NCBI GenBank assembly: GCA_023515795.1
Contig: JALGPX010000001.1
Location: forward strand, 1 to 64,000
Length of the DNA stretch: 64,000 nucleotides
Source of the DNA: Amoeboaphelidium occidentale
Taxonomy: Eukaryota; Aphelidiomycota; Aphelidea
Direction of reading: 5' to 3'
Positions 40,564 to 51,762 of the stretch are shown piece after piece. Below the pieces are notes generated by a model. That model worked only from the letters and a program-made list of their open reading frames with translations. It had not been told where the DNA came from and made no database searches. The first letter of the stretch is position 1, and each line of letters opens with the position of its first letter. Both the position numbers and the translations under genes were made by a program.

Positions 40564-40782
40564 CGCTTTGATATTTTTCTGGCTTTAGTTTGAAGAAATC
40601 AATGAAAATTGTCAAAGAACTCGATCGCACAAGGCCAAACGAGGCACACGTGATACTCCACCAAACCTCCATGACGAGTTCTAGGAAAAGACAATTACAT
40701 AGATTTACCGGAAGATCGTAACGATCATATCACATTCGCTTCCGGTCTCTACGTCAAGTTGTTCAACAAACAACTTCCAACC

Positions 40783-43700
40783 ATGATCACTTCGTCAGTA
40801 CAGAACCAAATTAAAAAGGCAAACTCAACGTCTTATGAGATATCAAATAAGAAGGCATTGAGAGCTGCAACTACAGCTGAAACAAAGAATCTCAGCGGCA
40901 ATGATGATATTTATCCACACAAAGCTCTTGGTCACACTGTTACAAGTCCAGAACATTTTGACTACAACACTACAGAACAATTACTTGCTTATTTGGCTGG
41001 GCACAATTTGGTAATTTATGATTGTAAGAAAGCTAGACAAAGTTTTGTATTGAACTCAGACACTGTTCGTACTGCACACAAAGAGAGTGTTGTTGAAACG
41101 CAGCAGAATCCAACGCTGAAAAAATTTAGTTGTGTTTCATGGAGCTCTGATGGGTCTCTGGTTGTGGTTGGCGAGCTAGGCTTAGAGCCAAGAGTTATGG
41201 TGTTTAAATGTGTTGGTCAAAAGTGTGGTTTGGTCACTGTGATGAACTTGGAAGATGCAACTGGAGAAAAACTTCATGAAATAGTCAAGCTTAGATTCAT
41301 CGATAATGATGCAGCCCTGGCTATTGTGGCAAATACCAAGGAAGTCAATTCTGGTGGTGATCAGGCATCCTTGCTTTTGGTATCACAGTGGAAGAATTAT
41401 AGAAACAATACGATCGAAGTTCCTCTATTGAGTGGAAAACGAAGAGGGCATATTATAGACTTGCATTTACTTGAGAATGGTAAATGGTTCATTACTGGCA
41501 AAGGATTTTTAAGAATTATCGAGTTGGATGGAATGATCACCAGCGTTGCAGTTCCTGAAAAGTTCTTTGATGAACAAGAAATCACTTGCGTTTCTTCCGT
41601 TCAAGATAAAGTATTCCTGTTGGCTGAGTCCAAAAAGATTTTTGTAGTTGAAGATAATGTTGTCTCTAATTGGATTGAGCTGAAACTCGATGAAAATTAC
41701 GTATCTATTGGATGTAATCATGATGCTTTGACAGTTACCACAAAGAACGGAAGAACTCGTATATTTGAAACAAGCTCCTTGTACTCTGTCCTAAACACAG
41801 TTGATTCTGCTCAAGAAGGTGTTATCGAAGTAATGAAATCTCATGGAGATAAAATGCTAATGAAGTACGATGATGGTTCGCTAAGGTTAGCTGCATTCGA
41901 TGAAATCTCTTCCAAGACTATTAAAATTGATGGTTTGCCAGAAAAATTATTTGGTATATCTCCTAGCTCAAAAGATCATGATGTTTTGTATGGAAGCGAC
42001 AACAGTATCGTTGAATTCAACAATTTTAATAATAGCATAGAAAGACATATTTCGCTTGCTCAAAATTCAGAGGTTAGTGAGAGTGATCTGCGTGGTTTCA
42101 GATTAGTTAAAAGGTGTCGTAATTATCTGTTTGCTTGTGATAGACATGGAAATATTCTGGTTTACAATTATCTCAATCCCTCAATTTTGTATTGTAAAGA
42201 AGCAGTTCACGATTCTGAAATTTTGTGCATGGATCTTCTGCATTTAAAAGATGGAAATATGCTTGTTTTGACAGGAAGCCGAGATCGTAACGTTTTGCTT
42301 ATGGAATTCATTTATGATCACTCAGAGAAGAAGCACATTTTTAACGTCCTGAAGAAAATGTCTGATCATTCCTCGTCTATTACTGGAGTGAAGATTTGTA
42401 TACTTAAGACAGAAGATGCTGCGACCGTTCCAGAACTCAAAGACATTGTTGTAAAGATTGTATCATGTGGCTTGGATAAGAGTGTTATTTTCAAACAGAT
42501 TGATTTTAAAGACGAAGAACTGAAAATTATCAATCTTTCGACTAGCATCCTTAACNNNNNNNNNNNNNNNNNNNNNTCATTCCTCGTCTATTACTGGAGT
42601 GAAGATTTGTATACTTAAGACAGAAGATGCTGCGACTGTTCCAGAACTCAAAGACATTGTTGTAAAGATTGTATCATGTGGCTTGGATAGGAGTGTTATT
42701 TTCAAACAGATTGATTTTAAAGACGAAGAACTGAAAATTATCAATCTTTCGACTAGCATCCTTAACTCTGCTGCTGTTGACATGGTATTCGATCCGACCA
42801 ACAGATACTTTTGTGTTTCAACTCAAGATGGCCGCATTTATGTGTTCAACTTGCACTCAAATGCTATTGATCGAGTGTATGAAATGGACGCAGAAGGGAA
42901 AGCGACTGTTGTAAAGTTAAACACCATGAAGAGAATTAATCAGAGAACTCAAAATCAAACTTCAACATCAAACTCTCAAACGAAGATTACTTTCGATCCT
43001 TCTGGGTTTTATTTGTGTGTCAGCTTGAATGGAAGAAGGAGTTCAAAGCTTTCAATTATTCAATTCTTTTCGGGTAAGAATCTCATCATCTGACTGATTT
43101 TTAGGCAAAAATGAGTTAACGTTTGAATCTGGCCACGCTTCCACTATTACAGGCTTGCTTTGGAGAGAAGCAGGGAAAATAATTTCCGTTTCAATGGATG
43201 GTACCGCAGTCATTCATAAGGTCATAAATACTGAGATTTCGAATACCATCACTAACATCAAGACCGATTTAGTCAGGAGGCACTTGATCACTGAAATTTT
43301 AGATATATGGGAAAGCGATGAACCAGCTTTGAATGAATCCGCAAGTATTGCGAAAACGGAGGAGCCATTAGAGAAAAATATTTCAACAAAGAATCCATTT
43401 GCTGTTCCTGGAAATATGCCGAAATGGGCCAGGAAACTTCTCAAAGGTGAACAAGAGGAAAAAGAACAGCCCGAGAAAGTCCTTCGGGTGCAGGGAAAAT
43501 GGAGTAAAAATATTACAGCTGAAAAGATAGTTCTGAGCCACACATCGGAATGGCTTGGTGAAATGCCAATGAGTCCACCCTGCATACGAGTCAATCCACG
43601 CGATGAAGATAGGAAAAGATGGCGACAATATGTCTTTAGTTTCCCAAAAGAAGAAGAGGAAGAGTCTTCCAAAGCAGAGGATAATCAGATCGAGAAAACT

Positions 43701-44147
43701 GTTGAGACAGTAACGCCGGATAAACAGGTAGAATTGCCAGTTATAGAGGACCCAGTCATGGAAGAGTTCTTTACTCCCATGAAATCAAAAAATCGAGACT
43801 CTCTGGCATCTACGTCTACAGATACCATTAAGAAGATTTCATTCAAGATAGATTTCTTGAAGGAAAAAATTCAAAATATCATATCGACTGACAAGGAAAA
43901 CTTTGAGAATTTCATGAAAGATTCGCGAAAAGCTGCAGTTACAAACAAAAACTCTCGAATGATGGGCAATGCAACAGCCAGTCAATTAGCGTCAAAAGAT
44001 GAATGTGATAGACTTGAAGATTTGAAGGATCTATGTGAAGACATTATCGAGAGGAGTAAGACGAAACCAGATGAGTTGCAAAAAATGAAAGCGATTCTAG
44101 AGAGTGCTACTGCAAGAATTAACGATTTATTGACAGAATTAAAATGA
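40783..44147 (+). CDS. WDR62/MAPKBP1-like WD40 protein, with one false duplication
   Basis: WDR62 and MAPKBP1 are large WD40 scaffolds for JNK signalling and spindle or centrosome organisation. Here LGHTVTSPEHFDYNTTEQLLAY begins the first propeller, and HDSEILCMDLLHL, TGSRDRNVLLMEF, DHSSSITGVKI and SCGLDKSVIFKQ follow in the family's order. The C-terminus is charged and coiled. One 31-nt intron (43074-43104) joins QFFSG to KNELTF. The 21 Ns at 42556-42576 separate two copies of 190 bp. With them the frame is off; without one copy and the Ns (211 nt) the CDS is 3,123 nt, 1,040 residues. The stop is 4 bp from the convergent ABC gene. Confidence 0.85.
42366..42766. repeat. False duplication around an N run (190 bp x2)
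   Basis: Bases 42366-42555 and 42577-42766 are equal in length. They differ at two positions I found (gcgaccg/gcgactg; ggataag/ggatagg, Lys to Arg) across 21 Ns. Confidence 0.9.
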
Positions 44148-44151
44148 ATAA

Positions 44152-46543
44152 TTAGCCTGACCCGCTTTCGACTTGATTTTGCACCAAGTGAAAGAACTTG
44201 CCATTATTTCGGAGGAGCTCACTATATGTTCCACATTCTACGATACGACCTTGTTCTACAACTAGAATTTTGCTCGCACTCTTGACTGTAGATAGCCTGT
44301 GAGCAATAACAAGCACAGTCTTATCAGCCATAGCTCTTTCAAGTGCCTCTTGTACAAGTTTCTCGCTCACTGAATCAAGAGCAGAAGTTGCCTCATCAAG
44401 CAAAAGAACCTTTGGCTTGCGAAGTAAAGCCCTTGCAATAGCAATTCTTTGCTTCTGACCAGCACTTAATCTTACACCTCTTTCTCCGACCAAAGTATCA
44501 TATCCTTCTGGAAAGCTCACAATAAAGTCGTGAGCATTCGCTTCTTTAGCTGCATGCACAATATCATCATCGCTGGCCTTTTCATAATCGTCCATACCAA
44601 ATGCAATGTTATCGCGAATAGACATGCCAAAAAGCACAGGTTCTTGCGGAACATATCCAATCTGACGCCTTAGCCATTGAATGTTAACATCCTTTATATT
44701 GACGCCATCTATAAGAACTTCTCCAGCGTCTGAATCATTCAAATCAAGTTCATAGAACCTCAGAATAAGACTCATTATCGATGATTTTCCGTTTCCTGAG
44801 AAGCCAACCAATGCGACGGTCTCTCCAGGTTTCATATCGAAATTAATTCCTTTTAGAATCTTGGAGCTCTTCCTGGATTTGTAACTGAATTCAACGTTTC
44901 GGAATTCGATGGAGCCTTCAATAATAAGAGGGAAAATACGAAAACAAACCTTGGAAATCTTTCAGAATTGCTCCATGTTGCAGCTCATACTTGTCATTCT
45001 CAGTCAACAAGCGATAAATTCTGTCGGATGCTCCTAGAGCTTGTTGAAAATCACCGTACAGAGTAGACAGAAATCCAATGATGGCTGCTGTAGAAAGAGT
45101 GTAAATGAGAAAACTCGATAAAAGACCAGCGGTTATATCTCCGTTAATCACAAGCATCCCACCAAACCAAACCACAAGTAATACACTAGATTGTCCTAAA
45201 AACGAGGTTACTCCATTGAATTGTCCATACAAGTTGGCAAGCTTTGCTCCCAAGAGATATGATTTTTCAATTTTCGATGCATAAGATTCAGCTGCCCACT
45301 TTTCCAAAGAGAATGCTCGAACAGTTCTGATATTACTCATACTTTCATCCGCAATTGAATTGGCGTTAGCAAGTTCATCTTGATAACTTTTTTGTAGATT
45401 CTTGAATTTCTTGCCGTAAAATATTGCGCTTCCTATGACTACAGGCATGACAGCAAACATGACCAATGTTAATTTCCATGAAATAAAGAACAATAATCCA
45501 ATCGAGCCAATGATCTGGATAGTCATTCTGATCAACATGGAAACGTTGACGGTGACTGCAGTCTGAAGAACTTGAGTGTCGGACGATAGCCTTGAAGTCA
45601 AATCACCAATTTTCGATTCATCGTAAAACTGTACAGTCTTGAAGATAAGCGAACTAAAAAGAGAAGTCCTTAGTCTCCTAGCAACTCGATGAGAAATCAA
45701 AGTAAAAATGTAAGCACGAATTAGACCAAATACAGAAGAAACAGAGAACAAAACCAATAACAGAAGTACAACATTACGTAACTGATCGTATTGACCAGCC
45801 TTATCTTTCGGATTATCAGAATTCGACGCATTTATAACTGCATCGACTAATTGACCAAGAATAAGTGGAGTGAACAGTTGCCCTGCTGTAGTAAGAAGAA
45901 GGGCAACGAGACCAAAAATCATGAGCCATTTTTCATGCTTCAGAAGAGACAATATCCACTTGAAAGAAACAGAAGTAGGTTCACGACTTGTCTCAGTACC
46001 ATCAACTCTTTCAGCATGAAGACCACCTTCATTGTCCTCAGGAACAATCGCATAAGAGTAAATGTCATAGAATCTGTTAAAATGCCACGCGAAACCAAGT
46101 TCGACCAGAATAATCAAAAGCTGAACTGAGCAACCAGCAATTATTACACCGATGCTTCCATTATTGCCCTTATAAGAAGCAACAAAGTAAATTTTGATCG
46201 AGGTGAACACCAAACACACGAACGCACACAAAAGTAGCGCATACTTCAGCAAAATAGAACGAAAATTGTTAATCTTTGTGAATGCAACATTGAATATAAC
46301 AGATCGTACAACAGAAACTAAAAGCACATCCAGTAAAGAAGTCTGAAACGAAAAGCTCGAGGCTTGCTGTCCCAGCAGCTCCATGTAATGATCAAAGTTC
46401 CGAGCATAATCCAAAGGCACCAATAGAAAAAATAAAAGAGAACTCCAAATGTCGATCTGTAAGAATAAAAACAGAAGAGGCATCTTCTTCCGGAAGACGA
46501 ATTCCTGTTCCGGAATCATCTCTGTTTCCTCCGAATCTTCCAT
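44152..46543 (-). CDS. ABC half-transporter, ABCB (TAPL-like) type
   Basis: Exons 44950-46543 and 44152-44915 with a 34-nt intron give 785 residues. The first 150 residues hold about four extra helices (LLFFLLVPLDYARNF; LLKYALLLCAFVCLVF; VIIAGCSVQLLIILVELGF), like the TMD0 of TAP and TAPL peptide transporters. The six-helix ABCB core starts WLMIFGLVALLLTTAGQLF. The nucleotide-binding domain has ALVGFSGNGKSS (Walker A), VRLSAGQKQRIAIARAL (signature, LSAGQ instead of LSGGQ), VLLLDEATSALD (Walker B) and VIAHRLSTV (H-loop). The family is clear; lysosomal TAPL against mitochondrial ABCB10 is a judgement based on the N-terminal helices. Confidence 0.85.
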
Positions 46544-46562
46544 TCCACAATTTGAACAGAAA
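46544..46562. promoter_or_regulatory. Nineteen-base gap between divergent start codons
   Basis: The ABC transporter starts leftward at 46543 and DCTN6 rightward at 46563. The shared spacer is too short for two ordinary 5' leaders. Confidence 0.45.
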
Positions 46563-47223
46563 ATGTCTGTGGAAATTCAGCCTGGCGCGATCGTTTGTAA
46601 AGACGCCATTTTGGAAGGGAAGCATCGCATAGCCGTTCAAGAAAAATGCGTTTTACATCCGCACTGCAGAATTATCGCTCTTCATGGAGATATCTTTATT
46701 GAATCTGGAACAATAATTGAGGAGTTTGTTGAGATTATTAATAAGTTAGTTGGAGCTTTTAGAGATACTAAAGATCTTCTGTAGGAAGAATGGCACACTT
46801 GTAATTGGAAGGAATAATCATTTTAAAGTTGGCGCAAGTAATCTTGATCATTCCAGCTTCTAATCGCTGTAAAGAGTTCATGGGTGAGATATCTGGAAAT
46901 AACAATGTATTTGAATGCAAAAGTATCGAATGCGTTTGTAGAGGTCTCATTCATTGCAATTGTGTAGGCGTCGTTAGCGAAGGGTCGGTGATTGCTGATG
47001 GTTGCGTCCTTGGGACAAAGTGCAGGACATTAGTAAACGAGGTTTTAGATTCCGGAACAGTTCTATATGGTTTTAATATGCGAAGGACAAAATATGCAGT
47101 TGAGCTCGTGGTATGATCATTTGTGTCTGTCGATGTTCATTAACTTTTTAGGATGATTTGCACATGAAACAACTAGCGCTTTTAGCAGATCTTCTTCCAA
47201 AGTTTAATCAAATGAGGGCATAA
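46563..47223 (+). CDS. DCTN6: Dynactin subunit 6 (p27, DCTN6)
   Basis: DCTN6 is in the pointed-end complex of dynactin, the dynein cofactor. Four exons fit: 46563-46744, 46785-46837, 46875-47110 and 47152-47223, with introns of 40, 37 and 41 nt; together 180 residues (human 190). The left-handed beta-helix hexapeptide pattern is visible: GAIVCKDAILEGKHRIAVQ, LHGDIFIESGTIIEEF, TLVIGRNNHFKVGA, NNNVFECKSI and VIADGCVLGTKCRT. GTVLYGFNMRR matches the end of the helix, and the C-terminal helix reads LLADLLPKFNQMR. This is the most intron-rich gene relative to length here. Confidence 0.9.
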
Positions 47224-47347
47224 CGGTTAGCGCTTTCGTTGAGATCTGTTGGGATGCCCTGAGATCCATGTAGTCGGTCTTACTTCATCATTGATTCTGG
47301 AAATCACTAATTAACGATAATATATGCTTTAAGACTTTAGACACCAC

Positions 47348-47533
47348 TTATGCTTTACCCGGTCTAATAATATCAAAGCCTACGCTTGAATCGTATAGCA
47401 TATGTTGGTAACGAGGCGTGCTAAATCGACGCAATTTCGGCCCATACGTTGCGAGCGTGGAACAGACAAACAACCATGCCGAACTTTTGATGTCTGAATA
47501 CTGTTTCAACTCATATTTACCCCATTTTGTCAT
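47348..47533 (-). CDS. Small hypothetical protein, 61 residues
   Basis: The frame reads MTKWGKYELKQYSDIKSSAW, a short hydrophobic stretch (WLFVCSTLATYG), then LRRFSTPRYQHMLYDSSVGF and an end IIRPGKA. Its size and its single weak membrane segment resemble small accessory subunits of mitochondrial complexes, but I cannot name it. It starts 39 bp from the divergent glycosyltransferase gene. The rest of 47224-47572 shows no feature. Confidence 0.4.
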   Translation of the reverse strand: MTKWGKYELKQYSDIKSSAWLFVCSTLATYGPKLRRFSTPRYQHMLYDSSVGFDIIRPGKA

Positions 47534-47572
47534 AACCTTACGGGGGATTTTGTTAATTTTGCACTTTATTTA

Positions 47573-49474
47573 ATGACAGGACAGTACCAGCATCAGAGTA
47601 AGGACTACATGGTCCATCGTTTGGGCAGGCCCAGATCGAAGCACTACCGGCTAATGATCATTTACAGCTTAGCTTTCCTCGTAATGACAGTCTTTTACTT
47701 TTCCACTCGACAAATTACAAAGTCAGAACTCCGGTTTGAGAATCTGAATGGCCAGCAAGACAAGCTTGGGAGAAATGGAGACGATGAAGATCCAAGCAAC
47801 TATTTCATACCGAAGCCCATAGAAGAGAAGCCGCAAGGGAAGGTACCTAAACCACCTGTCAATCCTCCAATGAAGAACTTGGAGCAAAATCAAGACGAAG
47901 AGCAGAAGGATCCTTCAGAGTTACCTAGCAACCCTGATCCGAGTCCACAACAGATCGATAAGGAAGATGAGAACAAGGTAGATTACTACGCACATTCACT
48001 TCCGAAATCTGAGCCAATGAAGCTGAAACGGAGCAATGTGATCAAATTGGTTTCTGTTGGTATCAAGACTTTCAATCGTCCTTCATGCGCTCTGAATCTT
48101 ATCCGAAGTATTCTTTACTACTTTCCGGGAATATCAATTATAATCGTTAACGATGGTGTTGATCCTATCCCGATATCTGGTGGACTGTGGTCATTGAAGA
48201 GACCTTCGGCTGATGGATCCAAAGAAACATCTCCGTTCCAAACTAGTACAAAAGTAATGGTTGTTAACAGCACCGTAACCATTAACGATCCTCTAAGCTT
48301 CTCATACTCACAACAAGCTGAGCGATTTAAAGATCCTGAGCTACCAGATACTAAATACCCTGTCTCACATATCCGCCAGATAATGATACCTTTTGACAGT
48401 GGTGTTTCCTTGGGCAGAAACGTTCTTGTTCAAGCTTGTGCTAAAAAGTACATTCTAATGACTGATGATGATTATGAATTCACTGAAGAAACAGATGTAA
48501 TTCTAATGACTAGAATTCTGGAACAGAGTGAAGTATCCAGTAATGAAGTTCCAGCAAAGAAGATTCTGAAACACAACACTGGTACAATTGATATTGTTGG
48601 TGGTATCAGGAGTGAAGGCAAAATGTCTAGACTGAATGATTTCCCGCGTGGTTCAAATTTTGATATATTCGAAGAACATTTGGATCATCTACCAAAGAAC
48701 TACCTTGCTCAAGGTGAACACTATCTAAGAACAAAAAACGCAGAAGGCCAACTACAAGACAGACTAAGAGTACTGAAAATAATACCATCTAGAGATGATG
48801 CTACACCAGATACATTCCATGAATCAGAAGATCAAATACAAGAACCTTTGGCTAATTTAATGGTTATTGGGAACTGTTTACCTCTTGATTTCATTCAACA
48901 ATTCTTTATGGTCCGTGTAGATAAACTGAGATACACTGATGATAATACAGCTTCTACTCTATGGGATCCAACATTGAAGAACAATGATCATTATGATTTC
49001 TTTCTGAGAGCATCTGGCAAATTACAAATGGATCCCTCAAAACCACACAAAGCACTCAACATTATTGCATGTACAAATGTTAGATATATGCACGCAAAAA
49101 CCGCTAGCAATGTATGTTCAGCAGAATCACTATCAATACCACCACCATCACCTTCACAATCATCAAACTCCAACACTGGCCCTCAACAGACTATTTCGTA
49201 CAAGGATTTCAGAGCCAGATGGATCCGTTATATTCCATATCTATTCAAGAAATGGAATGTAGGCCTAGTAGCAGATGAAGAATTAAACAAACTAGTAATG
49301 ATTGTTCGTGATAAACTGGACCAAGAACAGTGTAAAATCCTACAAGTCCGTCGTGGATACACTGTTTCTGAAACATTTGATTTATCATGCACACAATCTA
49401 TAGATGGATTGAAAGTGGAGACTGGAGTGATTGTAGCAGGACCAAAAGAAGAGGAAAAAGTTACACAAAAATAA
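47573..49474 (+). CDS. Type II membrane glycosyltransferase, B4GALNT-like
   Basis: The 633-residue protein has a short cytosolic tail, a signal anchor (LMIIYSLAFLVMTVFYFS, about residues 27-44) and a Pro/Glu/Lys-rich stem to about residue 150. The GT-A catalytic domain shows VSVGIKTFNRPSCALNLIRS, IIIVNDGVDP, MIPFDSGVSLGRNVLVQAC and ILMTDDDYEFTEETDV. The last two match the beta-1,4-GalNAc transferase 1/2 family: the DSGxSxGRN loop and a DxD-type metal site. It is expected in the Golgi. An Asp-rich internal insertion lengthens it. Acceptor sugar unknown. The stop is 5 bp from the convergent coiled-coil gene. Confidence 0.82.
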   Translation: MTGQYQHQSKDYMVHRLGRPRSKHYRLMIIYSLAFLVMTVFYFSTRQITKSELRFENLNGQQDKLGRNGDDEDPSNYFIPKPIEEKPQGKVPKPPVNPPMKNLEQNQDEEQKDPSELPSNPDPSPQQIDKEDENKVDYYAHSLPKSEPMKLKRSNVIKLVSVGIKTFNRPSCALNLIRSILYYFPGISIIIVNDGVDPIPISGGLWSLKRPSADGSKETSPFQTSTKVMVVNSTVTINDPLSFSYSQQAERFKDPELPDTKYPVSHIRQIMIPFDSGVSLGRNVLVQACAKKYILMTDDDYEFTEETDVILMTRILEQSEVSSNEVPAKKILKHNTGTIDIVGGIRSEGKMSRLNDFPRGSNFDIFEEHLDHLPKNYLAQGEHYLRTKNAEGQLQDRLRVLKIIPSRDDATPDTFHESEDQIQEPLANLMVIGNCLPLDFIQQFFMVRVDKLRYTDDNTASTLWDPTLKNNDHYDFFLRASGKLQMDPSKPHKALNIIACTNVRYMHAKTASNVCSAESLSIPPPSPSQSSNSNTGPQQTISYKDFRARWIRYIPYLFKKWNVGLVADEELNKLVMIVRDKLDQEQCKILQVRRGYTVSETFDLSCTQSIDGLKVETGVIVAGPKEEEKVTQK

Positions 49475-50690
49475 AAAATTCATTGTTGATTACACTTGTT
49501 GAAATCCGTCTCATTTTCATCATCATCATCATCTACTTCTTCTTTGTCTTTGTCTTTGTCTTCAACTACAACTAAAACCTTGTCTCCTACTGATCCTACT
49601 ACATCCTTTTCCAAAGTATCAATCTTTTGTTTTATCCTTTCTTCATCCAACAAACACTGTAATCTCAATCTTTCCCTTAATTCCTGTTCATACTTTTTTT
49701 CCTGTTGTAGCAACAATATTTCCAATTGATGACACTTTTCCATTTCCATACTTCTTTGTCTTTGTGCAAGAGTGAGTTCTCTTTTAAGTTTCTGCATAGA
49801 ATCAGTAAATGATGAGCAATTACAATTACAAGGATAATTCTTTTTACTACAACTACAACTACTACTAGAACTAGAACTAGAACTAGAAACAACAAAAGAC
49901 AATTCTTGCAATAATTTCATATTCTCCAATTGCAACAATTTCACCAACTCATCCCTTTCATGATGCCCAGCAGAAGAAGAAGAAGAAGAAGAAGAACAAT
50001 TTAATACCAATTCTTGTCTCAATCGTTTACACTTTTGCTCTGNATTGAAAGTGGAGACTGGAGTGATTGTAGCAGGACCAAAAGAAGAGGAAAAAGTTAC
50101 ACAAAAATAAAAAATTCATTGTTGATTACACTTGTTCAAATCCGTCTCATTTTCATCATCATCTTCTTCTTCATCTTTGTCTTTGTCTTCAACTACAACT
50201 AAAACCTTGTCTCCTACTGATCCTACTACATCCTTTTCCAAAGTATCAATCTTTTGTTTTATCCTTTCTTCATCCAACAAACACTGTAATCTCAATCTTT
50301 CCCTTAATTCCTGTTCATACTTTTTTTCCTGTTGTAGCAACAATATTTCCAATTGATGACACTTTTCCATTTCCATACTTCTTTGTCTTTGTGCAAGAGT
50401 GAGTTCTCTTTTAAGTTTCTGCATAGAATCAGTAAATGATGAGCAATTACAATTACAAGGATAATTCTTTTTACTACTACTAGAACTAGAACTAGAACTA
50501 GAACTACAACTACAACTAGAACTAGAACTAGAACTAGAAACAACAAAAGACAATTCTTGCAATAATTTCATATTCTCCAATTGCAACAATTTCACCAACT
50601 CATCCCTTTCATGATGCCCAGCAGCAGCAGAAGAAGAAGAAGAACAATTTAATACCAATTCTTGTCTCAATCGTTTACACTTTTGCTCTG
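49408..50690. repeat. False duplication around N 50043 (about 640 bp x2)
   Basis: Bases 49408-50042 and 50044-50690 are near-copies that include the 3' end of the glycosyltransferase gene and most of the 3' part of the coiled-coil gene. They differ mainly in the number of CTA/GAA-type triplets (635 against 647 bp). Confidence 0.88.
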
Positions 50691-51722
50691 ATTGCTTATA
50701 CAATTGCAATACTTTTCTATATTTCCCCTGTAATTCATTATTCATCTGTAACAATTTCAACTTTTCAGATTCAACTTCATCCAATAAAGAGAAACCCTTT
50801 GCTGGAGTGATTGTATAATTGGAAGTATGGATTAATTCTTGTAATTCTTGTAATTCTTGTAATTCTTCTTGTAACTCTTCTTCTTCTTGTAACTCTTTCT
50901 TCAACCCAATCATAGAATCTTCTTCCTGTTTCTCTTTCTCTTTCTCTTTCTCTTTCTCTTNNNNGCAGAAGAAGAAGAAGAAGAAGAAGAACAATTTAAT
51001 ACCAATTCTTGTCTCAATCGTTTACACTTTTGCTCTGATTGCTTATACAATTGCAATACTTTTCTATATTTCCCCTGTAATTCATTATTCATCTGTAACA
51101 ATTTCAACTTTTCAGATTCAACTTCATCCAATAAAGAGAAACCCTTTGCTGGAGTGATTGTATAATTGGAAGTATGGATTAATTCTTGTAATTCTTGTAA
51201 CTCTTCTTGTAACTCTTCTTGTAACTCTTCATCTTCTTGTAACTCTTTCTTCAACCCAATCATAGAATCTTCTTCCTGTTTCTCTTTCTCTTTCTCTTTC
51301 TCTTTCTCTTCCTCCTGATAATATTCCAACTCTAATTGAATCCTCTCAATCTCACACTTTAATTGATCTCTCTGAATCTTGACTTGATTCAATTCCAATC
51401 GTAATTCATCAATTCTATCCAAAGCCAAAGCCAAATCAGATTTGAGATTTTCTTGAATTTCTACTACTACTACTACTGAGGAGGAGGAGGAGGAGGAGGA
51501 GGAGGAGGAGGAATTATTATTAGAGGGATTAACAATATTTCTCTTATTATTTGTAACATCTTCATAGTCTTGTTTCATCATCATCATCATCATCATCAGT
51601 TCATCATATTCTTTTAACACTCTTTCTAATTCATTCTTGTATTTATCTCTACTCTCAGTCAATTGTTTTAAAGAAGTTAAAAGTTTATCATTTTCTAATT
51701 CCAATTCATTATAAATTTGCAT
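49480..51722 (-). CDS. Coiled-coil, microsatellite-rich hypothetical protein with two false duplications
   Basis: From MQIYNELELENDKLLTSLKQ the protein is coiled coil nearly throughout (IDELRLELNQVKIQRDQLK; LDEVESEKLKLLQMNNELQ; LKRELTLAQRQRSMEMEK). It is broken by runs of Met (seven), Ser (about twelve), Val, and Glu-Lys or Leu-Gln-Glu repeats. The raw span (2,243 nt) is not a multiple of three. Removing the overlaps at N 50043 (636 nt) and N 50961-50964 (338 nt) leaves 1,269 nt, a 422-residue protein. Such coiled coils are common in centrosomal, flagellar and golgin proteins; I cannot choose. It is divergent from the helical gene with 40 bp between starts. Confidence 0.7.
50627..51309. repeat. 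False duplication around NNNN 50961-50964
   Basis: The stretch ending at 50960 and the one beginning at 50965 are the same sequence from the GCAGAAGAAG run to the CTCTTT run. They differ in GAA, CTTGTAATT and CTTTCT repeat counts. Confidence 0.85.
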
Positions 51723-51762
51723 TTCTGTTTTTCTTTTCTTTTCTTTTCTTTTCTTTTTGGAG
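51723..51762. promoter_or_regulatory. Pyrimidine-rich (CTTTT)n spacer between divergent genes
   Basis: The 40-bp spacer between two divergent start codons is almost wholly a CTTTT pentamer repeat on the plus strand. It is the only sequence available for a shared promoter outside the two coding regions. Confidence 0.5.

Noticed and set aside
47224-47347. tRNA gene between DCTN6 and the small 61-residue gene
   Set aside because: No cloverleaf with A and B box sequences could be formed.
49500-49895. Plus-strand Ser/Thr-rich ORFs opposite the coiled-coil gene
   Set aside because: They are antisense readings of triplet repeats; frame arithmetic and heptad pattern support the minus strand.
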